Shown piece by piece: positions 38,348-47,081 of a DNA stretch of 64,000 nt. The stretch lies in NCBI GenBank assembly GCA_038363005.1, contig JBBQBI010000024.1, positions 25,621 through 89,620 on the forward strand, read 5' to 3'. How positions within the stretch are numbered: position 1 is the stretch's first letter; every line of letters starts with the position of its first letter. The translations under genes and the position numbers were made by a program. Origin of the DNA: JAKOWB01 sp038363005 (GTDB taxonomy: Bacteria; Pseudomonadota; Alphaproteobacteria; Kiloniellales; JACOMY01). The notes beneath the pieces are model-generated. The model had not been told where the DNA came from, ran no database searches, and saw only the letters and a list, made by a program, of their open reading frames with translations.

Positions 38348-41203
38348 ATGACCCGCGACTATAAAGACACCGTCTTCCTGCCGAAGACCGACTTCCCGAT
38401 GCGTGCCGGGCTGCCGCAGAAGGAGCCCGAGATCCTGGCGCGCTGGGAGCAGGACAAGCTGTTCGACAAGCTGCGCCAGCAGTCCAAAGACCTGCCGAAG
38501 TTCGTGCTGCACGACGGCCCGCCCTATGCCAACGGCCACATCCACATCGGCCATGCGCTGAACAAGATCCTCAAGGACCTGGTTAACCGCACGCAGCAGA
38601 TGCTGGGCAAGAATGCCCACTACGTGCCCGGCTGGGACTGCCACGGCCTGCCGATCGAATGGAAGATCGAGGAGGGCTACCGCGCCCGCAAGCAGGACAA
38701 GGACGCGGTCGACCGTGTCGAATTCCGCCAGGAATGCCGCCGCTTCGCGGCCGGCTGGATCGTCGAGCAGACCAAGGAGTTCAAGCGCCTGGGCGTGTTC
38801 GGCGACTTCGAGCACCCCTATACCACCATGGACTTCCCGGCCGAGGCGCAGATCGTGCGCGAGCTGGGCAAGTTCCTGATGAACGGCGGCCTCTATCCCG
38901 GTGCCAAGCCGGTGCTCTGGTCGGTGGTGGAAAAGACCGCCCTGGCCGACGCCGAGGTCGAGTATCACGAGCACGTCTCGCCGACCATCTGGATCCGTTT
39001 CCCGGTGGTGACGGCGAGTGACCCGGCCCTGGCCGGCGCCAGCGTCGTCATCTGGACCACTACGCCCTGGACCATGCCGGGCAACCGGGCCATCGCCTTC
39101 GCCGAGGACCAGGACTACGTGGTGCTCGAGGTCACGGCGCTGACGGCTGAGAAGTCCGCCGCGAAGGTCGGCGAGAAGCTGGTCGCCGCCGCGCCGCTGG
39201 CCGCGCAGCTGATGACCGATGCTGGCTTCGAGGCCAAGGTGGTCGCCACCCTGAAGGGGGCGGCGCTGGCCGGCACCATCGCCGCGCATCCCTTCCGGGG
39301 CCATCCCGATGCGAAGGGGGGCTACGACTATCCGGTGCCGCTGCTGGCGGGCGACTTCGTCACCATGGATGCCGGCACCGGCTTCGTGCACATCGCGCCG
39401 GGCCACGGCGAGGACGACTGGAACCTGGGTCGCGCGCATGGGCTGGAGGTGCCGCAGACGGTGGGTGGCGACGGCGTGATGCTGGCCCACGTGCCGCTCT
39501 TCGCCGGCACCTGCGTCTACGACCAGAACGGCAAGGAAGGCACCACCAACGGCGCCGTCATCAGCGCCATGGCCAAGGCCGGGGCGCTGCTGCACAAGGG
39601 CCGCCTGCGCCACAGCTATCCGCATTCCTGGCGCTCCAAGGCGCCGCTGATCTTCCGCAACACGCCGCAGTGGTTCATCTCGATGGAGGCCAATGGCCTG
39701 CGCGAGAAGGCCTTGAAGGCGATCGACGAGACCCGCTTTGTGCCGCCGCCGGGGCAGAACCGCCTGCGCTCGATGATCGAGCAGCGGCCGGACTGGTGCG
39801 TCTCGCGCCAGCGCCTGTGGGGTACGCCACTGCCGCTCTTCGTCGAGAAGAAGACCGGCCAGCCGCTGAAGGACCAGCGGGTGATCGACCGCATCGCCGA
39901 CGCCTTCGAGACCGAGGGCGGCGACGCCTGGTTCTCCTCGCCGCCGCAGCGTTGGCTGGGCAACGACCACAGGGCCGAGGACTACGACCAGATCATGGAC
40001 GTGGTCGAGGTCTGGTTCGACAGCGGCTCCACCCACGCCTTCGTGCTGGAGCAGCGGCCGGAGCTGAAGTGGCCGGCCGACCTTTACCTCGAAGGCTCCG
40101 ACCAGCATCGCGGCTGGTTCCATTCCTCGCTGCTGGAGTCCTGCGGCACGCGCGGCCGCGCGCCCTATGACGCGGTGCTGACGCACGGCTTCACGCTCGA
40201 CCAGAACGGCGAGAAGATGTCGAAGTCGAAGGGCAACGTGGTCGACCCGGCCGACGTCATCAAGCAGTCGGGCGCCGACATCCTGCGCCTCTGGGTGGCC
40301 AGCACCGATGTCTCGCAGGACCAGCGTCTGGGCCCTGACATCCTGAAGGCGCAGGTCGAGGCCTATCGCCGGCTGCGCAACACGCTGCGCTACCTGCTGG
40401 GCGCGCTCGATGGCTTCCAGCCGGCCGAGCGTCTGCCGGCGGCCGAGATGCCGGAGCTGGAGCGCCTGATGCTGCACCGCCTGTGGCAGCTCGACCGCGT
40501 GGTGCGCCAGGGCACCGCGGACTTCGACTTCCACGCCATCTATCGCGCGCTGCACGACTTCTGCGCTGTCGAGCTGTCGGCCTTCTACTTCGACATCCGC
40601 AAGGACGCGCTTTATTGCGACCGGCCGGACGATGTCACGCGCCGCGCCTGCCGCACGGTGCTGGAGCAGATCTTCCTTTGCCTGACCTCGTGGCTGGCGC
40701 CGATCCTTTGCTTCACCGCCGAGGAGGCCTGGCTGACCTGGGGCAAGGGGGCGGAAGAAAGCGTGCACCTGCGCGTCCACCCGACCCTGTCGGACGCCTG
40801 GCAGGACGAGGCCCTGGCGGCGCGCTGGGAACAGCTCAAGACGGTGCGCCGCGTGGTCACCGGCGCGCTGGAGCTGGCGCGCGCCGAGAAGACCATCGGC
40901 AGCTCGCTGCAGGCAGCGCCGCTGCTGTGTATCGCCGATCCGGCGCTGCTGGCGCTCTGCCAGGCGCATGACCTGGCGGGGCTGGCCATCACCTCGGGCC
41001 TGACGCTGCTGGCCGGCGAGGGTCCGGAGGGCGCCTTCCGCCTGGCCGAGGTGCCGGGCGTGGCGGTCGAGGCCCGCCTGGCCGAGGGCGAGAAGTGCCA
41101 GCGCTGCTGGCGGGTGCTGCCCGAGGTAGGGCGGAACGCTGCGCACCCTGACCTCTGCAATCGCTGCGCCGACGCCGTCGACGCGGCGGACCGGGCGGCC
41201 TGA
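38348..41203 (+). CDS. ileS: isoleucyl-tRNA synthetase
   Basis: 951 residues, class I aminoacyl-tRNA synthetase charging tRNA-Ile. The HIGH motif is present as HIHIGHALNK (near residue 60), KMSKS as GEKMSKSKGN (about 620), and the CP1 editing domain lies between them. The C-terminal zinc finger has CQRCW and CNRC pairs. Length and domain order are standard. It is followed directly (one base) by lspA and then a DUF3035 lipoprotein gene, a typical alphaproteobacterial arrangement. Confidence 0.97.
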   Translation: MTRDYKDTVFLPKTDFPMRAGLPQKEPEILARWEQDKLFDKLRQQSKDLPKFVLHDGPPYANGHIHIGHALNKILKDLVNRTQQMLGKNAHYVPGWDCHGLPIEWKIEEGYRARKQDKDAVDRVEFRQECRRFAAGWIVEQTKEFKRLGVFGDFEHPYTTMDFPAEAQIVRELGKFLMNGGLYPGAKPVLWSVVEKTALADAEVEYHEHVSPTIWIRFPVVTASDPALAGASVVIWTTTPWTMPGNRAIAFAEDQDYVVLEVTALTAEKSAAKVGEKLVAAAPLAAQLMTDAGFEAKVVATLKGAALAGTIAAHPFRGHPDAKGGYDYPVPLLAGDFVTMDAGTGFVHIAPGHGEDDWNLGRAHGLEVPQTVGGDGVMLAHVPLFAGTCVYDQNGKEGTTNGAVISAMAKAGALLHKGRLRHSYPHSWRSKAPLIFRNTPQWFISMEANGLREKALKAIDETRFVPPPGQNRLRSMIEQRPDWCVSRQRLWGTPLPLFVEKKTGQPLKDQRVIDRIADAFETEGGDAWFSSPPQRWLGNDHRAEDYDQIMDVVEVWFDSGSTHAFVLEQRPELKWPADLYLEGSDQHRGWFHSSLLESCGTRGRAPYDAVLTHGFTLDQNGEKMSKSKGNVVDPADVIKQSGADILRLWVASTDVSQDQRLGPDILKAQVEAYRRLRNTLRYLLGALDGFQPAERLPAAEMPELERLMLHRLWQLDRVVRQGTADFDFHAIYRALHDFCAVELSAFYFDIRKDALYCDRPDDVTRRACRTVLEQIFLCLTSWLAPILCFTAEEAWLTWGKGAEESVHLRVHPTLSDAWQDEALAARWEQLKTVRRVVTGALELARAEKTIGSSLQAAPLLCIADPALLALCQAHDLAGLAITSGLTLLAGEGPEGAFRLAEVPGVAVEARLAEGEKCQRCWRVLPEVGRNAAHPDLCNRCADAVDAADRAA

Positions 41204-41231
41204 GATGGCCAGCGGGAGCGGGGGTGGCCTG

Positions 41232-41714
41232 ATGACGCAGGGCCAGGTGCTGCGCCGGCTGCTGCTGGTGGCGCTGCTGGTGCTGGCGCTCGACCAGGCG
41301 ACCAAGCTGGTAATCCGCCTGGTGCTGGCTGAGGACCTGCCGATCCGGGTCACCGGCTTCTTCAACCTGGTGCTGGCCTACAACAAGGGCGTGTCCTTCA
41401 GTCTGTTGACCATGGACGGTGGACACGGCCCCTACCTGCTGACCGGCCTGTCGCTGCTGATCATCGGCTGGCTGGTCTGGTGGGTGCGGCGCAACCCCCG
41501 GCCGTTCTATGGCCTGCTGGCCGGCATGATCGTCGGCGGTGCCGTCGGCAACGTGCTGGATCGGCTCTATCTCGGCGCCGTGGTCGATTTCCTCGACGTG
41601 CATGCCTTTGGCTGGCACTGGCCGGCCTTCAACGTGGCCGACAGCGGAGTGGTTATCGGGGCCCTCTGCATGATCGGCGATGGCTTGTTCGCGCGGCGTT
41701 CGGGGAGTAAATAG
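41232..41714 (+). CDS. lspA: lipoprotein signal peptidase (signal peptidase II)
   Basis: 160 residues from the ATG at 41232, preceded by GGGGGTGG; an ATG at 41205 directly after the ileS stop would add nine residues (MASGSGGGL). Four membrane helices are predicted. Conserved motifs are DQATKLVIR near the N-terminus, NKGVSF, GNVLDRL with the first catalytic Asp, and FNVADSGVVIG with the second. It cleaves prolipoproteins before the lipidated Cys. Its predicted clients in this window include the next gene product. Confidence 0.93.
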   Translation: MTQGQVLRRLLLVALLVLALDQATKLVIRLVLAEDLPIRVTGFFNLVLAYNKGVSFSLLTMDGGHGPYLLTGLSLLIIGWLVWWVRRNPRPFYGLLAGMIVGGAVGNVLDRLYLGAVVDFLDVHAFGWHWPAFNVADSGVVIGALCMIGDGLFARRSGSK

Positions 41715-41761
41715 GTCCCGCTCCGAGGGGGGCAACTAGCGATTCGCGAGGCTCCTTGCCG

Positions 41762-42319
41762 ATGACTGCACAGCATCTTGTCCGACCCCTGCTGGTCGCC
41801 CTGGGCCTGATGGCCCTGGCTGGCTGCAGCGGATTCAAGGATCAGCTTGGCCTGTCCAAGCAGTCGCCCGACGAATTCCGTGTCGTGGCGCGTGCGCCGC
41901 TGTCGATGCCGCCGGACTTCAACCTGGTGCCGCCGGCACCCGGCGCACCGCGCCCGCAGGAGGGCACGCCGACCGACCAGGCCCGCACCGCGGTGTTTGG
42001 CACCGAGCCAGGCGCCCAGCCGCTGGGCAGCCCTGGGGTCGACGACCAGGCCTTCCTGAATGCCGCCGGCGCGCAGAATGCCGATCCTTCGATCCGCCAG
42101 CTGGTGGAGGCCGAGACCCGGGACCTGAACTCCGAGTCCTCCAGCTTCATCGACGCGCTGGTGTTCTGGCGCAGCGACCCGCCGCCGGGCAGCGTGGTTG
42201 ATCCCGCCGCCGAGCAGGCGCGCATCCGCGAGAACCAGGCCCTGGGCCGCCCGGTGACCGAGGGCGACACGCCGACCATCGAGCGGCGCGAGAAGGGCTT
42301 GCTGGAAGGCATCTTCTAG
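41762..42319 (+). CDS. DUF3035-family lipoprotein
   Basis: 185 residues. Signal peptide with lipobox LAGC (Cys22) marks it as a lipoprotein. The mature part has SPDEFRVVARAPLSMPPDFNL, the conserved region of DUF3035, then a Gly/Pro/Ala-rich, probably disordered middle. The function is unknown; this gene commonly follows ileS-lspA in alphaproteobacteria. The ATG at 41762 is preferred to an in-frame TTG six bases before. Confidence 0.85.
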   Translation: MTAQHLVRPLLVALGLMALAGCSGFKDQLGLSKQSPDEFRVVARAPLSMPPDFNLVPPAPGAPRPQEGTPTDQARTAVFGTEPGAQPLGSPGVDDQAFLNAAGAQNADPSIRQLVEAETRDLNSESSSFIDALVFWRSDPPPGSVVDPAAEQARIRENQALGRPVTEGDTPTIERREKGLLEGIF

Positions 42320-42428
42320 CGGGCGCCTGCGTGGCGGCCGTGGGACGAGGAGCAGGACACTGATAGCCACGTCCAGCCCCGGCACGTCCAGCCCGAGCGA
42401 CATTCGTCAGGACAACTGGCTCTATCGC

Positions 42429-43307
42429 GTGTTGCCGCCGGCCGGTCGGCCCTATGCCAGCCTGGCGCGGCTGGACCGGCCGATCGGCACCTGGCTGCTG
42501 CTGCTGCCGGCTTGGTGGGCCATCGCACTGGCGCCGGCCGCCGCCGGCGACTGGCCCGACTGGCGCCTGCTGCTGCTCTTCGCCCTGGGCGCGCTGGTGA
42601 TGCGCGGCGCCGGCTGCACCGTCAACGACATCGTCGACCGCAAGTTCGATGGCCAGGTGGCGCGCACCGCGACGCGGCCGCTGCCCAGCGGCGCGGTGAC
42701 GCTGCGCCAGGCGCTGGTCTTCCTGGCGCTGCAGCTGGCGGTGGGCCTGGCGATCCTGCTCTGCCTCAACAGCACGGCCATCTGGGTCGGCGCCGCCTCG
42801 CTGGCGCTGATCGTCGCCTATCCCTTCATGAAGCGGATCACCTACTGGCCGCAGGCCTTCCTTGGGCTGACCTTCAACTGGGGCTGCCTGCTGGGCTGGG
42901 CGGCGGCCACCGGCAGGCTCGACTGGCCGGCGCTGGCGCTCTATGTCGCCGGCTTCAACTGGACCCTGGTCTACGACACCATCTACGCCCACCAGGACCG
43001 CGCGGACGACGCGCTGGTCGGCGTCAAGTCGACGGCGCTGAAGTTCGGCCACCACACGGCGCGCTGGATCAGCGGCTTCGCGCTGCTGGCCCTGGCCTTC
43101 TGGTGCCTGGCCGGCTGGCTGCATCACGTCGCCTGGCCCTGGTACGCCGGCGTGGCGCTGGCCGGCCTGCACCTGGCCTGGCAGATCCGCACGCTCGACA
43201 TCGACGACGCCAAGGGTTGCCGCGCCCGCTTCTACTCCAACCGCTGGATCGGCCTGCTGTTGACGCTGGCCGCCGTCGCGGCCGGCGCCTGGACCCGGTG
43301 GGCCTAG
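42429..43307 (+). CDS. ubiA: 4-hydroxybenzoate polyprenyltransferase
   Basis: Inner-membrane prenyltransferase that attaches the polyprenyl chain to 4-hydroxybenzoate in ubiquinone synthesis. Eight or nine helices are predicted. Asp-rich motifs NDIVDRKFD (around residue 65) and YDTIYAHQDRADD (around residue 180) bind Mg-diphosphate. The listed GTG start gives 292 residues, but the family N-terminus seems to continue upstream in frame (see findings), with no ATG available. The true start may lie at a non-standard codon near 42360. Confidence 0.92.
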   Translation: MLPPAGRPYASLARLDRPIGTWLLLLPAWWAIALAPAAAGDWPDWRLLLLFALGALVMRGAGCTVNDIVDRKFDGQVARTATRPLPSGAVTLRQALVFLALQLAVGLAILLCLNSTAIWVGAASLALIVAYPFMKRITYWPQAFLGLTFNWGCLLGWAAATGRLDWPALALYVAGFNWTLVYDTIYAHQDRADDALVGVKSTALKFGHHTARWISGFALLALAFWCLAGWLHHVAWPWYAGVALAGLHLAWQIRTLDIDDAKGCRARFYSNRWIGLLLTLAAVAAGAWTRWA

Positions 43308-43320
43308 TGGACCCCAGAGC

Positions 43321-44007
43321 GTGAACGAGGATTGGGGCGCGACCCGCGATCCCGCCGGCTTCATCCGCGCCAACACCGTGCTGGAGCCCACCGCGCTGGT
43401 GCCGGAGTTGCGGCTGCATCAGGCCACCACCCTGGTGCCGCTGTGGGAAGCCAGCGAGGCGGAGCTCGAGCGCAACGGCGTGCCGCCGCCCTACTGGGCC
43501 TTTGCCTGGGCCGGTGGCCAGGCACTGGCGCGCTACCTGCTGGACAACCCGGCGCTGGTGGCCGGCAAGCGGGTGCTGGATTTCGGCGCCGGCTCCGGCC
43601 TGCAGGGCCTGGCGGCGGCGCGCGCCGGCGCGGCCGCGGTGCTGGCGGTCGATATCGATCCCTTCGCCTGCGTCGCCATGCGCCTGAACGCCGAGGCCAA
43701 CGGCGTGGCGCTGGAGGTCAGCGACGCCGACTGGATCGGCCGTGACAATCCCGGCTGGGACGTCATCCTGGCCGGCGACGTCTGCTACGAGAAGCCGATG
43801 GCCGGCCGGGTCGAGGCCTGGCTGCGGCGCCTGGCCGGTCCCGACCAGCCGAACGGCGGCGCGCTGGTGCTGGTCGGCGATCCCGGGCGCACCTATTTCC
43901 CGCGTCAGGGCATGGAGCGCATCACCGGCTACGCGGTGAAGACCACGCGCGAGATCGAGGACACCGACCTGCGCAACGCCGTGGTCTGGCGCCTGCTGCC
44001 GGCCTGA
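43321..44007 (+). CDS. class I SAM methyltransferase, ETFB lysine methyltransferase-like
   Basis: 228 residues from a GTG start. Motif I is VLDFGAGSGLQGLAAA (about 83-98) followed by acidic VDIDPF. The sequence resembles the ETFbeta-KMT group (METTL20 relatives), which methylates lysines of electron transfer flavoprotein beta in mitochondria and some alphaproteobacteria; that function is inferred from family. It follows ubiA by 13 bases and is convergent with the M28-like gene. Confidence 0.82.
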   Translation: MNEDWGATRDPAGFIRANTVLEPTALVPELRLHQATTLVPLWEASEAELERNGVPPPYWAFAWAGGQALARYLLDNPALVAGKRVLDFGAGSGLQGLAAARAGAAAVLAVDIDPFACVAMRLNAEANGVALEVSDADWIGRDNPGWDVILAGDVCYEKPMAGRVEAWLRRLAGPDQPNGGALVLVGDPGRTYFPRQGMERITGYAVKTTREIEDTDLRNAVVWRLLPA

Positions 44008-44024
44008 GCGGCGGGACCGGACGC

Positions 44025-45758
44025 TCAGACGCTCAGCTGGTCTATCTGGCGGACCGCCTGGTGCAGCGCCGAGATCAAGCGGTTCTGCCCACGCAGCAGC
44101 TGGGCCTGGGCGAACCCCAGCATGGTCTCGTCCTGCTCGGCCAGCTCGTCGGCCACCGACAGCGTCGGCAGCGGCGGGATGGTCAGCGCCGGATCGTGCA
44201 GGAAGCGCGGGCGGCGGGTGAAGTTGATCGGTACCAGGATGCGCGCCAGCGCCAGGATCACGCGATTGGCCTTGGCCGGCGCCAGGCGCCCGGCCTCGAC
44301 CGCGGCGTAGAACTGCTCCAGCCGGGCGACCAGCGCGGCCGCCGCGTCGCGCGACGGCGACAGGTCGAAGCGGCTGCCCGCCTTGGCCTGGTAGCGCGCG
44401 ATGGTGCCGACGAACTCGCAGGCCGCCAGGCGCCAGTCGAACGGCAGCACCGCGGCGTTGGCGTTGCGCAGCACCGACAGCAGGTAGACCTTGATATCGC
44501 GCAGCAGGATGTCGCGGTCGGCGACGTCCAGCGTGTCGTTCTCGGTGTGCCAAGCGATGTTGCCGCCGCAGCCGCCGACGTCGTAGTAGCCAAGCTCGCG
44601 CTGCTTTTCCGGCGTCATGGTCGACGACAGCATGTAGTAGCCCGAGATGCCGATGTTGTTGAACGACCAGTCGCCGGCGCGGCTGGCGCGCTCGCTCTGC
44701 ACTTCCTTGCCGCAGAGGTCGCGGATGGTGTCGGCGACGAAGTTCGCGGTTTCCGGCATGACCGCCAGGTTGATGAACTCGGTCGCCCAGCGGCAGCCCG
44801 GGCTGTCGCAGTCGATCTGCACGATGCAGTTCTCTTCCAGGTCGATGGCGAAGGTGTCGGCAAACCATGTGGAACCGGCGTAGCGCCCAGTCGAATGGCC
44901 CGGCCAGAAGGCGATGCGCACGCTGCGCTTCAGCTGGGCACGGTGCAGCCACAACACGCGGGCGATTTCCATCAAGGTGGCGTCGCCCACGGCGTTGTCG
45001 CCGATGCCGACGTCCCAGCTGTCCAGGTGGCCGTGCAGCAGGACGAACTTCTCCGGCTCCTCGCTGCCGCGGATCTCCACCACCGGGAGCTGGTTGTCGT
45101 CGAACCAGCCTTCCTCCAGCTCGGAGAACAGCGTGACCTCGGCCCCCTGCCGGGCCAGCTCGATCAGCCGCAGGCCGTCCGGCCGGTTCACCGCCACCGC
45201 CGGGATGCCGGGCTTGTTGGCCAGGTCGTCCAGGGCGGGCGTGCCCCAGACCGTGCTGCAGATGCCCCAGTGGATATCCTGGCCGGGGTTGACTGCGATC
45301 ACGCCGATGGCGCCGATGCCCTGGTATTGCGACACCAGCCCGGGGCTGGCGAAGCCTTCGGAGATCACGATCTTGCCCCGCGCGCGCGCCGCATGGTCGG
45401 TCGAACGGTCGAGCTTCATGTCAAAGACGTTGTCGATGTCCGCCGCCTTCTTGAAGGGAATGTAGACCAGCTCGCCCTTCAGGCCGCCCGGTGCCGGCCG
45501 GCTGAAGGCCGGCGGCTTGGCCCGGAAGCTCTGGCCCGCAGCCTCGACCCGCGCCTTGCCGGGCAGGCTGAGATAGAGCCGCGGGCGGTGAACCGTGACC
45601 GGCACGCCGGCGGCCTGCAGGCGCTCGACCACGTATTCCATGCCACGGTTGACGTCGCGCGGATGCTCGCGCGCGTAGGTGGCAAACTCCTCAAGCAGCG
45701 CCCAAGGCTGCTCGAGGGAGACCGCGTCGAGGATCTGCTGTTCCTGGCTGGTGATCAC
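44025..45758 (-). CDS. M28-like metallohydrolase with atypical active site
   Basis: 577 residues, no signal peptide, so probably cytoplasmic. A PA-type insert lies in the N-terminal half (about 100-220), and the M28 catalytic domain follows at about 245-440. Zn-ligand-like residues appear in HGHLDSWDVGIGDN (His, Asp) and WHTENDTLD (His). The usual catalytic Glu-Glu pair is replaced: FWPGHSTGRYAGS has His-Ser where aminopeptidases have Glu-Glu. It may use another mechanism or not be a peptidase. It is divergently set near the IclR gene and the ABC importer, suggesting it processes the imported substrate. Confidence 0.82.
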   Translation of the reverse strand: MITSQEQQILDAVSLEQPWALLEEFATYAREHPRDVNRGMEYVVERLQAAGVPVTVHRPRLYLSLPGKARVEAAGQSFRAKPPAFSRPAPGGLKGELVYIPFKKAADIDNVFDMKLDRSTDHAARARGKIVISEGFASPGLVSQYQGIGAIGVIAVNPGQDIHWGICSTVWGTPALDDLANKPGIPAVAVNRPDGLRLIELARQGAEVTLFSELEEGWFDDNQLPVVEIRGSEEPEKFVLLHGHLDSWDVGIGDNAVGDATLMEIARVLWLHRAQLKRSVRIAFWPGHSTGRYAGSTWFADTFAIDLEENCIVQIDCDSPGCRWATEFINLAVMPETANFVADTIRDLCGKEVQSERASRAGDWSFNNIGISGYYMLSSTMTPEKQRELGYYDVGGCGGNIAWHTENDTLDVADRDILLRDIKVYLLSVLRNANAAVLPFDWRLAACEFVGTIARYQAKAGSRFDLSPSRDAAAALVARLEQFYAAVEAGRLAPAKANRVILALARILVPINFTRRPRFLHDPALTIPPLPTLSVADELAEQDETMLGFAQAQLLRGQNRLISALHQAVRQIDQLSV

Positions 45759-45775
45759 GCTCCGCTCCCTTGTTT

Positions 45776-45801
45776 GTTTCTATGAGAGAAACGTTGTTTC
45801 T
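45776..45801. promoter_or_regulatory. candidate IclR operator upstream of the M28-like gene
   Basis: GTTTCT, five bases, AGAAAC forms a perfect inverted repeat at 45776-45792, followed after three bases by a further GTTTCT (45796-45801). It begins 18 bases upstream of the M28-like start codon. The same six-base arms and five-base spacer occur at 46818-46834 near the iclR gene. Confidence 0.65.
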
Positions 45802-45858
45802 TTTTGGAGCCTAGCAACAAGTATGAACGGCGACAAGCCGTTGTCGTGCGCGCTGCCG

Positions 45859-46698
45859 CTATGCCGGCGCGGTGGGGCTGGAGTCGGCGTCGGGCACCAG
45901 GGGAACGCGGCCGCCGATCGCGGCCGACATGCGATCGGCGAAGCTCAGCGCTAGGTCGCGGTAATGATCCGTGAGCTCCGGCGTCAGGCGCGACAGCGCG
46001 CCGGCGATGGACACCGCGGCCATGACCACGCCGCCATAGCCGAAGATCGGCGCGGCAATGGAGAAGCCGGCCTCGTCCAGGTCGCCCCTGGAGACGTGGT
46101 AGCCCAGCGCGCGCACCTGCTCCAGGCGCTGACGCAGCCGAACCGGATCGACCAGCGTGTGCGGCGTGAACATCTTCAGCTCGCCACGCAGCACGATCTC
46201 CTGCACCTCCGGCGGCGCGAAGGCCAGCAGCACGGTGGAGGAGCCGCCGACATGCAGCAGGTTGCTGCGCCCCACCTCGGCCATCATCCGCACTTGGTGT
46301 GGCGACGGACGGGTGGCGACGCAGAGCGCCGTCATGCCGGTGCGCACGAAGAGGTTGATGTCTTCCCGGCAGACCCGGGCGAACTCGTCCAGCAGCTCCT
46401 TGGTCGCCCGCACCAGGATGTTCTGGTGTTCGACCCGGTCGGCCAGATAGCGCAGCCGGTGGCCAAGCTGGCTGGTGCGGCGCAGGGGATCGCGGATGAT
46501 GTAGTCGCGCCGCTCCAGCGTGTGCAGCAGGCGGAAGGCCAGGGTCTTGCTGACGCCCAGGCGGCGCGCCAGTTCGGTCACCCCGAGGTCCGGCTCCTGC
46601 GCCAGGATTTCCAGTACCTCCAGCGCGCGGTCCACCGCCTCGATCAGGTAACGATCGCGCTCCATCGCCTCGCCTTGCCCGCCCAACGCAGCGTCCAT
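45859..46698 (-). CDS. IclR-family transcriptional regulator
   Basis: 279 residues. N-terminal winged helix-turn-helix (about 12-75) with LGVTELARRLGVSKTLAFRLLHTL, then the IclR effector-binding domain (about 90-265). Such proteins repress or activate catabolic operons depending on a small ligand. The ATG at 46698 follows AAGGGAAG; an alternative at 46665 removes 11 residues. It lies between the M28-like gene (same strand, downstream) and the divergent importer operon, so it is the likely regulator of both. Confidence 0.93.
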   Translation of the reverse strand: MDAALGGQGEAMERDRYLIEAVDRALEVLEILAQEPDLGVTELARRLGVSKTLAFRLLHTLERRDYIIRDPLRRTSQLGHRLRYLADRVEHQNILVRATKELLDEFARVCREDINLFVRTGMTALCVATRPSPHQVRMMAEVGRSNLLHVGGSSTVLLAFAPPEVQEIVLRGELKMFTPHTLVDPVRLRQRLEQVRALGYHVSRGDLDEAGFSIAAPIFGYGGVVMAAVSIAGALSRLTPELTDHYRDLALSFADRMSAAIGGRVPLVPDADSSPTAPA

Positions 46699-46817
46699 CG
46701 TGTTGTCTTCCCTTCGTTGACGTCAAACGCCATTGCGCCGGCCTGGCCGCCGACGCCCCTGTTGGCTCTTGCCAGCCGCAAAACGCCATGCGACATTCTT
46801 GCATGAAAGTAAACAGT

Positions 46818-46834
46818 GTTTCTATAGAAGAAAC
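46818..46834. promoter_or_regulatory. candidate IclR operator between iclR and the importer operon
   Basis: GTTTCT, ATAGA, AGAAAC: a perfect six-base inverted repeat with a five-base spacer, identical in arms and spacing to 45776-45792. It lies 120 bases upstream of iclR on its strand and two bases before the start of the small ORF at 46836, a position fitting repression of both directions. Confidence 0.65.
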
Positions 46835-46835
46835 G

Positions 46836-47045
46836 ATGACGCAGTCTCACCAAGCACAGAAGCGATCCGGGCGACGCTGGGCGAAGTCGCTGGCCGACAG
46901 GCCGGCGGTGGGTCCCGACGGCCTCAACGCGGTGGAGTTGCGCGCGCTGATCAGGGCTACGCGGCGGGCCGCGTCGGCGCGCAGCCAGCCAGGCGACTGG
47001 CCCCTTGCCGCGCTACCGCGGCTGATCGCTGAGGAGAAGCGCTAG
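46836..47045 (+). CDS. small hypothetical protein upstream of the importer operon
   Basis: 69 residues from the ATG at 46836; an in-frame ATG at 46788 would place the operator inside the gene. Basic and Ala/Arg-rich (SGRRWAKSLADRP, LRALIRATRRAASARS), no signal peptide. It is unrecognised. It ends 36 bases before the solute-binding protein gene and probably shares its transcript. It may not be a real protein; codon usage is not clearly distinguishable. Confidence 0.4.
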   Translation: MTQSHQAQKRSGRRWAKSLADRPAVGPDGLNAVELRALIRATRRAASARSQPGDWPLAALPRLIAEEKR

Positions 47046-47081
47046 GTGCGCCTGCAACTGGACAAACAGGGAGGATCAAGG

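Noticed and set aside
38075..41365. A 1,096-codon open frame on the minus strand
   Set aside because: It mirrors ileS, whose signature motifs are clear; the composition of the antisense product (very high Arg/Ala/Gly/Gln) is typical of a shadow frame.
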